Below, in pieces: positions 33,207 through 40,269 of a stretch of 64,000 nt of DNA; the first letter of the stretch is position 1; each line of letters opens with the position of its first letter. The position numbers and the translations under genes were made by a program. This stretch comes from Chthoniobacter flavus Ellin428 (GTDB lineage Bacteria; Verrucomicrobiota; Verrucomicrobiia; Chthoniobacterales; Chthoniobacteraceae). The notes below the pieces were generated by a model. That model was not told the DNA's origin. It saw nothing but the letters and a program-made list of their open reading frames with translations, and ran no database searches. The stretch is from contig NZ_ABVL01000019.1 of assembly GCF_000173075.1 (NCBI RefSeq), positions 1 to 64,000 on the forward strand. Direction: 5' to 3'.

Positions 33207-35090
33207 ATGAAAACTTTTCGGCTTTTGGTTTTGCTGGCAGCTTTGATTTTCGCGGGGGTGGCGGCCCCTTCGCGAGCGCGCGCGCAGGATGACGCGGTGT
33301 CCTTCGACTTTTTTTACGATTCACTCGCTCCGTACGGCGAATGGATCGAAGTCGGCGATTACGGCCTGTGCTGGCGGCCGACGAATGTAGACCCGGACTG
33401 GTCGCCGTATTCGGACGGTTACTGGGCTTACACCGATGCCGGCTGGACATGGGTGAGCTACGAGGAATTTGGCGGGATCGTTTATCACTACGGACGCTGG
33501 TTGCATCTCGATGACGACAGCTGGTGCTGGACGCCGGGCTACGATTGGGCGCCAGCTTGGGTCTCGTGGCGGTCGAATGATGACTATGTCGGCTGGGCGC
33601 CGCTACCGCCGGAGGCGCGTTGGGCGCAGGATACCGGCATTAGCGTTTGGGTGGATAGCACGTGCGACATCGGCCCGGGGTATTATAATTTCTGCCGGGT
33701 GCGCGATTTCGGCGCGCCGGTGTTGCGGGGCGTGCTCTGCCGCCGTTCGGATAGTGTCGTGATCTTCCGCAACACGCTGAATGTGACGAACATTTGCTAC
33801 CACACAGGGTTTTACGGTGGAGCGGTGATCTTCAATGGCGGACCGAGTTTCGAGGTCGTCAGCCGTTTCTCCGAACGGCCGATTCCGGCGCTGAAGCTGG
33901 TGCAGAATGCGCATTTCGATGGGGCGCACTGGCGCGATCATCGCGGGCCGGGCGGCCGGGGAGGATTCAATGCGCAGACGGTGGGCAACGAACTCATCGT
34001 CGCCGCGCCGCGGGTGTTGCGGCCGACGGATCCCGCGGAGTTCCGTTCGCGGGCGAAGCGCATGCTGGCGGGGGATAGCGTGACGAAGGGTTGGGACATG
34101 GTGAAAGACCCGGAGGTGCGGCGTGAATTGCACGCCGAGATCGGCCGCCAGGCGAAGGGATTGACCCCGCAGACCGCGCCCGCGCGCCATGTCACGGCGG
34201 CGGAATTGAAAGTCGTGCCGCAGAAAGCGGACCCGAATGCGGTGTCGCCGACCGCGGAACGCCATGAAAAATTTGGCAAGGGACAGCGTTCGGAAAGCTC
34301 CGTGGAGCAGCCGGGCAATACACCGGCGGCCCGCTCGGCGGAAGTCGCTCCGGGGACGCCATCCAGTTCCGCGAACCGTTCGGAAACGCCGTTCCGCGAT
34401 CACAGCCACATGCAGAATGTCCCGCCGACGACGGCGGCGCCGGGGGCGAATGGCTTGCTGAAGCCGTTCAATCCCAATGCTGAGACGCAGACGCGTCCGG
34501 CTCCGCAGAATGTGCCGGGTCCGACGAACCCCTCGACGCCGATCGGCCGCGAACGTTCGGGAGAAGCCCAGCAGCAGCAAGAGCGCGGCGCGCAGCAAAG
34601 ACGCGCCGAGATGCCGAACCAGCGGCCGCAGCAGGAAGCGCCCAGAGATCAGGCCGAGCAACAGCGGCAGCAACAGCTCCGGCAGGAGCAGCGTGAACAG
34701 CAGCAGCAGCAACAACAACCGCCGCAGCGTGGACAGCAACCGGTCCAGCCGCAACCGCGCGAACAACAGATTCAGCAACAGCGGGAACAACAACAGCAAC
34801 AAGCCCAGCGGCAACAACAGTTTCTGCAGCAACGCGAACAACAGCAACAGCAACGCGCGCAGCAACAGCAGCAGCAGATGGAGCGGAATAACGACGCCCG
34901 CCGCGCGCAGGAAGCGGAGCGGGAACGCGATCGTCAGCGGCAGCAACCCGAGCCCCAGCGCAATTCAGAAAAGGAGCAGCGGCAGGCTCCGCCGCAGGGA
35001 AATCCGCCCCAACAGGGTTCACAACACCCGGGCGGCGGCCATTCCTCGAAGGACGGCAAGGACAAAGACAAGGATAAGAACGGGAACTGA
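33207..35090 (+). CDS. Secreted DUF6600-like protein with glutamine-rich tail
   Basis: A 627-residue protein with a signal peptide (MKTFRLLVLLAALIFAGVAA). The first 200 residues are Trp/Tyr-rich with repeated short motifs, GEWIEVGDYGLCWRPTN, GYWAYTDAGWTWVSYEEFGG and YHYGRWLHLDDDSWCWTPGY, the pattern of DUF6600. Three Cys-rich short segments follow. From about residue 455 to 590 it is almost all Gln, Arg, Glu and Pro (runs of up to seven Gln) made from mixed CAG/CAA codons, ending in a Lys/Asp-rich tip. It is probably an envelope or matrix protein; the function is unknown. The mixed codons argue for selected low complexity rather than a fresh triplet expansion. Confidence 0.8.
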   Translation: MKTFRLLVLLAALIFAGVAAPSRARAQDDAVSFDFFYDSLAPYGEWIEVGDYGLCWRPTNVDPDWSPYSDGYWAYTDAGWTWVSYEEFGGIVYHYGRWLHLDDDSWCWTPGYDWAPAWVSWRSNDDYVGWAPLPPEARWAQDTGISVWVDSTCDIGPGYYNFCRVRDFGAPVLRGVLCRRSDSVVIFRNTLNVTNICYHTGFYGGAVIFNGGPSFEVVSRFSERPIPALKLVQNAHFDGAHWRDHRGPGGRGGFNAQTVGNELIVAAPRVLRPTDPAEFRSRAKRMLAGDSVTKGWDMVKDPEVRRELHAEIGRQAKGLTPQTAPARHVTAAELKVVPQKADPNAVSPTAERHEKFGKGQRSESSVEQPGNTPAARSAEVAPGTPSSSANRSETPFRDHSHMQNVPPTTAAPGANGLLKPFNPNAETQTRPAPQNVPGPTNPSTPIGRERSGEAQQQQERGAQQRRAEMPNQRPQQEAPRDQAEQQRQQQLRQEQREQQQQQQQPPQRGQQPVQPQPREQQIQQQREQQQQQAQRQQQFLQQREQQQQQRAQQQQQQMERNNDARRAQEAERERDRQRQQPEPQRNSEKEQRQAPPQGNPPQQGSQHPGGGHSSKDGKDKDKDKNGN

Positions 35091-35292
35091 TTTCCCCGAA
35101 TAAAACCGGCCGTTTTCCGCTTCGCCGCCCTCGCGGCGCTCCCCTGATAGCCCTACGGGGCACAATCCCGAAGTGTCTTCATTAGGCTGCGAGCGGAAAA
35201 GGAAGATAACTAAACAGGCTAAATCCCCCTGTTTCTTTCCAAAAATAACCGCTCGCCATTCCCTGGCGCCCGTGCCAGCTTCCCCGACTTTC

Positions 35293-35982
35293 ATGAAACT
35301 CCAAGGCCCCCTCTCGATCGCCCTTTCCCTCTGTCTCGCGGCACCCGCTACCATTTTGGCGGCGGACAAAAAGAAGCCCGCGGCACCTGCTCCCACCGAG
35401 GCGGCCCCGGCTGCCAAGCCGTTGACCCTGCCGGATACGGTGGCGACTGTCGACGGCGCGGAGATCAAGAAGGACGAGTTGGAAAAGGCTTTCGCCAATC
35501 TGCTGGCCGCGCGCAAGATGTCGCCGGACGCGATCCCGGCGGAGCAGCGCCTGCAGGGCTACCGCATGGTGCTCGATGAAATCATCATCGACAAGATTCT
35601 GGCCAAGAAGTCGGCCGATACCAAGGTGACCGACGAGGAAGTGAATGCCCAGTGGGAGCGCATCAAGGGCAACTTCGGTTCCGAGGCAGAGCTCAAGAAG
35701 CAGGTCGAAGCCGCCGGCGAGACGCTGGACAAAGTGAAGAAGGGTCTGCACGACCGTCTGGCCGAGGAGCATTGGATCGACTCGCAGGTCAAGGACAAGG
35801 TGAACGTGACCGACGCGGAAGCGGAAGATTTTTACAAGAAGCACCCCGAGGCTTTCAAAACGCCGGAAGAAGTGCGCGCGAGCCACATCCTCGTGAAGGT
35901 CGACAAGGACGCGAAGCCCGAAGTGGTCGAGGAGAAGAAGAAGGGCCGCCCAGGCGATCGCCGACCGCGTGAAGAAGGGTGA
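35293..35982 (+). CDS. Periplasmic parvulin-type peptidyl-prolyl isomerase, N-terminal part (frameshifted)
   Basis: A 229-residue frame with a signal peptide (MKLQGPLSIALSLCLAAPA) and a Lys/Pro/Ala linker. A SurA/PrsA-like chaperone region follows (VATVDGAEIKKDELEKAFAN, LDEIIIDKILAKKSADTKVT), then the start of the parvulin domain (VRASHILVKVDKDAKPEVVE). The frame breaks after EEKKK: one surplus G at about 35944-35945 turns the expected KAAQAIADRVKKGEDF into noise. With that base removed the gene runs 35293-36379, about 361 residues. SurA-like chaperones fold outer-membrane proteins, and a giant surface protein lies downstream. Base-calling error and recent inactivation are both possible. Confidence 0.82.
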   Translation: MKLQGPLSIALSLCLAAPATILAADKKKPAAPAPTEAAPAAKPLTLPDTVATVDGAEIKKDELEKAFANLLAARKMSPDAIPAEQRLQGYRMVLDEIIIDKILAKKSADTKVTDEEVNAQWERIKGNFGSEAELKKQVEAAGETLDKVKKGLHDRLAEEHWIDSQVKDKVNVTDAEAEDFYKKHPEAFKTPEEVRASHILVKVDKDAKPEVVEEKKKGRPGDRRPREEG

Positions 35983-36379
35983 AGATTTCGGCAAGCTGGC
36001 CCAGGAGATTTCCGAAGACCCGAGCGCCAAGGAAAACAAAGGCGATCTCGATTTCTTCCGCAAGGAAGCGATGGTGCCGGAGTTTTCGAATGCCGCCTTT
36101 GGCATGAAGAAGGGCGAGATCAGCGATCCGGTCCGCAGCGATTTCGGTTTCCACGTGATCAAGGTCACCGACCGCAAAGACGCGGAGACGGTGACGCTGG
36201 AAAAGGCGAAGCCGCAGCTCCTGGCCTTTTTGAAGAATCAGAAGAAGCAGGCCGCGGTCGAAGAAGTCATCAAGGGTGTGCGCGAAAAGGCGGAAGTGAA
36301 GATCAACCTGCCCGAGCCGCCCGCCGCCGCTGCCGCCCCTGCACCCGCGCCCGGGGCGATCACGGCACCCGCGAAATAA
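35969..36379 (+). CDS. Parvulin-type peptidyl-prolyl isomerase, C-terminal part (frameshifted)
   Basis: A 136-residue frame that completes the parvulin domain begun upstream: MKKGEDFGKLAQEISEDPSA, KGDLDFFRKEAMVPEFSNAA, FGMKKGEISDPVRSDFGFHV, IKVTDRKD. A helical and Ala/Pro-rich tail follows. The ATG at its start lies in the middle of a normal parvulin fold, so it is not a natural start. The two frames overlap by 14 bp only because of the +1 shift at about 35944. Confidence 0.82.
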   Translation: MKKGEDFGKLAQEISEDPSAKENKGDLDFFRKEAMVPEFSNAAFGMKKGEISDPVRSDFGFHVIKVTDRKDAETVTLEKAKPQLLAFLKNQKKQAAVEEVIKGVREKAEVKINLPEPPAAAAAPAPAPGAITAPAK

Positions 36380-36519
36380 GACCCGCGAAGAAGCTCTCCG
36401 CCACGCGGCAGTTGCGCGAGAAGACTGGTTCGGCGAATTAAGGAATTGATGCGCCCCGGTTTTTTAGCCCAGATTCAGAAATCGACCGCGCCGCTTGTGG
36501 CGTTTATCGAGCAACCTTC

Positions 36520-37881
36520 ATGTCACGCAAAGCTCGGAAAAATGTAGGGGTGATCGGCCTCGGCATCATCGGGACCCGCGTCGCTGCGGGGCTGCGAGCC
36601 GGCGGCTTTCAAGTCTACGTCTGGAATCGGAGTGCCAAACCGGCACCGAATTTCCTCGGCTCCCCGGCGGAAATCGCCGAGTCGTCGGAGGTCATCCAGA
36701 TCTTCGTCGCGGATGCCCAGGCGCTCTTCGATGTCATCGAGGCGATGGCCGAGGCCATCACGCCGAAGCACGTCATCATTTGCAGTTCGACCGTCGGCCC
36801 CGAGGCCGTGCTCGAGGCAGCACAGCTCGTGCAGGCTCGCGGTGCGCAGTTCCTCGATGCGCCTTTCACCGGGAGCAAGGTCGCCGCGGAAAAGAAACAG
36901 CTCGTTTACTACGTGGGCGGCGACGAGGCCGCTTTCGTGCGGGTGCGTCCGATCCTGGAGGCGACCAGCAAGAGCATCGTCCGCATGGGCGAGGTCGGCC
37001 ACGCTTCGACGATCAAGGTCGTGACGAATATGATTTCCGCAGTCACCTCGCAGGTGCTGGCGGAGGCCCTGGCGATCGTGCAAAAGGCCGGGCTGGAGCC
37101 TGAGACGCTGACTGCGGCGATCGAGCAGAACGCCTGCCGTTCGGGGGTGATCGATCTCAAGCTGCCGAAGATGATGAGCGGCGACTACGACCCACATTTT
37201 TCGCTCAAGCACATGTTCAAGGACGTGCAGCTCGGCATTCACATGGCCAACGCGCTCGATATCGAGATCCCGGCCACGACGGTGACTGCCGGAGTGATGT
37301 ATGGCGCGCTCAACCAAGGCTGGGGCGAGATGGATTACTCCGTCCTTTTCAAGAATTACACGCCATCGGAGGTTTTCGACGAATTGCCGGCGCTCGAGCA
37401 TGTCCTCGCCCAACGCGCCGGGGCGCAGCCCCCGGCCTTGCCGTCTGAGAGCGCGACGTTCTCCGAGCCGGTGCCCGAACCCATATCCGCGTCTGCTCTG
37501 GTGGTGGCGGAGCCGACTTTCACCGTGCTTCCCGAGCCCATCTCGGTAACTGCGGAACCCGTTACCACGCTGAACGGAAGTCCGGCCCGCGAGATGGTCC
37601 CGCACGAGGAAGCTTCGCGGATCATCGAAGCCGTGCTGGCGCACGTCAGCAGCCAGCGCCGTGAGCTTGGCGTGGTGATGCACGAGAATCGTCATCCTGC
37701 ACCGAAGACGGTGGAGCACGCAGCCGAAGAGAAGCCGGCGGCTGCCCTGGTGAATGACGTCGAAAAAGATGCGGAAGCGAAACCCGCCGAGACCACCCAG
37801 CCCGAGGGCGATGAGAGCAAATCCGAAGGCAAGCCGGTGAACTTCGTCCGCCGTTGGTTCGTCGGACGTTCGCAGAGCTAG
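36520..37881 (+). CDS. NAD-dependent beta-hydroxyacid dehydrogenase with acidic C-terminal tail
   Basis: A 453-residue protein. Residues 1-295 match 3-hydroxyisobutyrate/6-phosphogluconate-type dehydrogenases: the Rossmann motif NVGVIGLGIIGTRVAAGLRA, a substrate-binding loop FLDAPFTGSKVAAEKKQLVY, the catalytic lysine in STIKVVTNM (Lys166), and the helical domain ending GWGEMDYSVLFKNY. The tail from about 310 to 453 is disordered, rich in Pro, Glu and Ala, and ends in the basic-aromatic VNFVRRWFVGRSQS. Such enzymes reduce small beta-keto acids or semialdehydes. The tail is not usual for the family (typically about 290-300 residues) and may anchor or link the enzyme. The next gene starts 12 bp downstream, suggesting an operon. 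Confidence 0.85.
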   Translation: MSRKARKNVGVIGLGIIGTRVAAGLRAGGFQVYVWNRSAKPAPNFLGSPAEIAESSEVIQIFVADAQALFDVIEAMAEAITPKHVIICSSTVGPEAVLEAAQLVQARGAQFLDAPFTGSKVAAEKKQLVYYVGGDEAAFVRVRPILEATSKSIVRMGEVGHASTIKVVTNMISAVTSQVLAEALAIVQKAGLEPETLTAAIEQNACRSGVIDLKLPKMMSGDYDPHFSLKHMFKDVQLGIHMANALDIEIPATTVTAGVMYGALNQGWGEMDYSVLFKNYTPSEVFDELPALEHVLAQRAGAQPPALPSESATFSEPVPEPISASALVVAEPTFTVLPEPISVTAEPVTTLNGSPAREMVPHEEASRIIEAVLAHVSSQRRELGVVMHENRHPAPKTVEHAAEEKPAAALVNDVEKDAEAKPAETTQPEGDESKSEGKPVNFVRRWFVGRSQS

Positions 37882-37892
37882 TGGGGACCGGC

Positions 37893-38816
37893 ATGAGTGC
37901 CGCGAGCGCTGCCCTTTACCACGATTGCCTCGCGCGCGGAGCGGTGGATTTTTCCGAGCGCGCCCAGCTCATGCTCACTGGGCCGGACCGCGTGCGCTAT
38001 TTGAACGGACAGGTGACGAGCGATGTGCGGAAGCTTTCGCCCGGCCAGACGCAAATGGCCTGCGTGACCACCGCGAAAGGAAAGCTTTGCGCGGATATCG
38101 TCATCACGGCGCAGGAGGATGCGTTGTACGTCGATGCGGAGGGCAGTTTGCGCGAGGGGCTGCTGGCCCGCCTGGAGCGCTACATCGTGGCCGATGACGT
38201 GGCCATTGAAGATGTCTCGGAGAAATACGCCCTGCTGCATTATCTCGGTGCCGAGCCGACGATTTCGGGAGCGGGGAAGGTCGCGAGCGCGCGGCGATTG
38301 GGGCGTGTGGGTTGGGACTTGCGCCTGCCGCGCGAGGAATTCGTCGCGGCGCGGGAGAGCCTGCTGGCCGGCCGTGTCGCTGTGGATGCAGCGCTGGCGG
38401 AGACGCTGCGGATCGAGGCCGGCATCCCAAGCTGGGGCCGTGAGCTCGACGAAAATACGCTCCCGCCCGAGGCCGGCCTGGACCAGACGCACATCGATTA
38501 TCACAAGGGCTGCTACATCGGCCAGGAGGTCATCTCCCGGCTGCGCAGCGTGGGTCACGTGAATCGCCAGCTCACCGGCTTCATCGCCGAGGGCGCTGCC
38601 CCCTTGGCGGCGGGCGCGCAGCTCTTTGCCGCAGCCGATGCCCCGGCGTCTCTCGGTGTCCTGACCAGCGTCACCTACAGTTTTGCCTTGGAAAAGCCGA
38701 TTGCGCTCGGCTATCTCAAGCGCGGTTCGCCCACCGGCGCGCTTCACGCCCGCCCGGAAGGCACGCATGGCCCAGAGGCCATCGTCCATGTCCAGGCGCT
38801 GCCCTTTGCTTCATGA
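37893..38816 (+). CDS. YgfZ/GcvT-family folate-binding protein
   Basis: A 307-residue protein of the YgfZ group of the GcvT superfamily. The signature KGCYIGQEVISR (Cys207) is diagnostic. Further features are FSERAQLMLTGPDRVRYLNG near the start, QVTSDV, AKGKLCADIVI, EAGIPSWGRELDENTLPPEA and a C-terminal beta barrel (ALGYLKRG). YgfZ proteins use tetrahydrofolate to help build or repair iron-sulfur clusters. The ATG at 37893 is 12 bp after the dehydrogenase stop. Its TGA overlaps the ATG of the cyclophilin gene (ATGA), so translation is coupled. Function is inferred from the conserved motif. Confidence 0.9.
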   Translation: MSAASAALYHDCLARGAVDFSERAQLMLTGPDRVRYLNGQVTSDVRKLSPGQTQMACVTTAKGKLCADIVITAQEDALYVDAEGSLREGLLARLERYIVADDVAIEDVSEKYALLHYLGAEPTISGAGKVASARRLGRVGWDLRLPREEFVAARESLLAGRVAVDAALAETLRIEAGIPSWGRELDENTLPPEAGLDQTHIDYHKGCYIGQEVISRLRSVGHVNRQLTGFIAEGAAPLAAGAQLFAAADAPASLGVLTSVTYSFALEKPIALGYLKRGSPTGALHARPEGTHGPEAIVHVQALPFAS

Positions 38817-39469
38817 AAAAACTTCTCTCTACTGTCTGCATCTCTGCGATGGCGATTTCCGCGGTGCATGCGGACGACGTCGCGCTCCTCACCTTCAAGG
38901 TCGGCAAGGACAAGAACCTGAAGCACGCCGCCATCGAGTTTTACCAAAACGACGCGCCGATGACGGCCGACAATTTCAAGAAGCTCGCGCGCAAGAAATT
39001 CTACAACGGGCAGGCCGTGCACCGCGTGTTTCCGGATACGCTCCTGCAAATGGGCGACCCGTTGAGCAAGCGCTCGGACCGCGCCAAGACGGGCACGGGT
39101 GGCCCGGGCTACACGCTCCCGCCGGAGATCCATCGCAAGCACACCAAAGGCGCCATCGCCGCCGGCCGTCTGCCCGACAAGATCAACCCCGGGCGTCTTT
39201 CGAACGGCAGCCAGTTTTTCATCTGCCTCACGCCGATGCCCTCTTATGACGGCCAGTACACCGTCTTCGGTAACGTCATCTGGGGCTTCGATGAACTGGA
39301 CCAGATCAGCGAACTGCCGGTCGACACGAACGACAACCCGCTGCAGCGCGTGGAAATCAAGTCGATCCAGATCATGCCGCGCGAGAAATTACCGGCGCCT
39401 CCGGTGGTCGGACCGACGGCTCCGGCGCCTACAAAAGCGAAGAAAAAGCACTGGTATCAATTTTTCTAA
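38813..39469 (+). CDS. Exported cyclophilin-type peptidyl-prolyl isomerase
   Basis: A 218-residue protein with a signal peptide (MKKLLSTVCISAMAISAVHA). The cyclophilin core is RKKFYNGQAVHRVFPDTLLQ, MGDPLSKRSDRAKTGTGGPG, NGSQFFICLTPMPSYDGQYT, VFGNVIWGFDELDQI. The active-site Arg (HRV), Gln (LLQMGD) and Phe (QFFI) are kept. A Lys/Pro linker and KKKHWYQFF close the protein. It is the second periplasmic proline isomerase within 4 kb, after the parvulin. It starts inside the stop of the YgfZ-like gene. Confidence 0.9.
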   Translation: MKKLLSTVCISAMAISAVHADDVALLTFKVGKDKNLKHAAIEFYQNDAPMTADNFKKLARKKFYNGQAVHRVFPDTLLQMGDPLSKRSDRAKTGTGGPGYTLPPEIHRKHTKGAIAAGRLPDKINPGRLSNGSQFFICLTPMPSYDGQYTVFGNVIWGFDELDQISELPVDTNDNPLQRVEIKSIQIMPREKLPAPPVVGPTAPAPTKAKKKHWYQFF

Positions 39470-39478
39470 AAAGAGGCG

Positions 39479-39507
39479 TTGCAGGCGAGCCGACTCGCCC
39501 GTATAAA
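39479..39507 (+). promoter_or_regulatory. Sigma-70-type promoter of tRNA-Tyr
   Basis: TTGCAG at 39479-39484 and TATAAA at 39502-39507 are separated by exactly 17 bp. The tRNA begins 20 bp after the -10 box. The spacer holds a GGCGAG/CTCGCC hairpin. Confidence 0.75.
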
Positions 39508-39526
39508 GCGCTCCCCTTTCTGAAAC

Positions 39527-39610
39527 GGGTAGGTACCGAAGTGGCCAAACGGGGCGGACTGTAAATCCGCTGGGCTTACGCCTTCAGTGGTTCGAATCCA
39601 CTCCTGCCCA
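39527..39610 (+). tRNA. tRNA-Tyr (anticodon GTA)
   Basis: An 84-nt cloverleaf. The acceptor GGGTAGG pairs with CCTGCCC and A is the discriminator. The anticodon stem CGGACTGTAAATCCG carries GTA. A long variable arm (class II, as for bacterial tRNA-Tyr) and the T-arm GTGGTTCGAATCCAC follow. CCA is not encoded in full. Its own promoter lies upstream and a terminator downstream. Confidence 0.97.
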
Positions 39611-39644
39611 TTCTCTCTCAAAGGAAAAACGAGAGAGAAAATGC

Positions 39645-39679
39645 GGGCGATCTCCAGGATCCGGAGTCGCCCTTTTTTT
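39645..39679 (+). terminator. Terminator after tRNA-Tyr
   Basis: Stem GGGCGATCTCC / GGAGTCGCCC with one bulge is followed by seven T. Confidence 0.85.
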
Positions 39680-40269
39680 GCGAACCTCGCGGAAGTCATT
39701 TTCGCGTGGGCAATGGTTCTCGGAGGATGTCGTCGTCGAGCGCGCAAATGTTGGGCAGCGATGCTCGGCACCGTCCGTCGGCATTCTCTCCATTCCTCCC
39801 GACGTGGCGGCGAAGATTATCGCCCTACAAACGTGTTCTCCATTCAGCGCGCTGTCGACCCAAGCACCGGGATGGATTCGACATTCAGGAGATTTCCTTT
39901 GCGAGACGCTTGCCATTGGTGCGGGGTTCGCTTGATAATGGATGGAGGGGGGACGCGGTGTAGTGGTTTATGGCAAGGTGGATTGAGAATTTTTGACGGA
40001 CTGGCTCCCATAGCCGCAGCCTTGAGTCTGCATCTCATTTTCGCCATGTGGACGCACGTTTTACGTGGATTTTCGGCGTGCACCCCCTTCATTGGGACAA
40101 CGCTCGAGGTGTAAATACCACGGGTGGAATTAGTTTTGTCGGATTCCGTGTTTCCACGGATTTTTCAACTTTTCTTTGACTAGAGGCTGGCGATCGGCTC
40201 AACTCAGAGTAGCGAAAAGCACTACTCTCATTGTGTATCGCTTGTACTGAGTCCTAAGTATCCCCACTT
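39680..40269. other. 590-bp non-coding leader before the giant PATR gene
   Basis: No supportable gene is seen. Near the giant gene lie a small hairpin plus T-run (TCCGTG-TTTC-CACGGA-TTTTT, 40145-40165), a TTGACT -35-like box at 40176-40181 whose -10 match is weak, and a nested hairpin in the 5' leader (AGAGTAG/CTACTCT at 40206-40228, with ACTCAG/CTGAGT around it). No clear Shine-Dalgarno precedes the ATG at 40270. Confidence 0.5.

Noticed and set aside
39587-40114. A 175-residue frame overlapping the end of tRNA-Tyr
   Set aside because: It starts inside the tRNA, crosses its terminator and has no recognisable domain.
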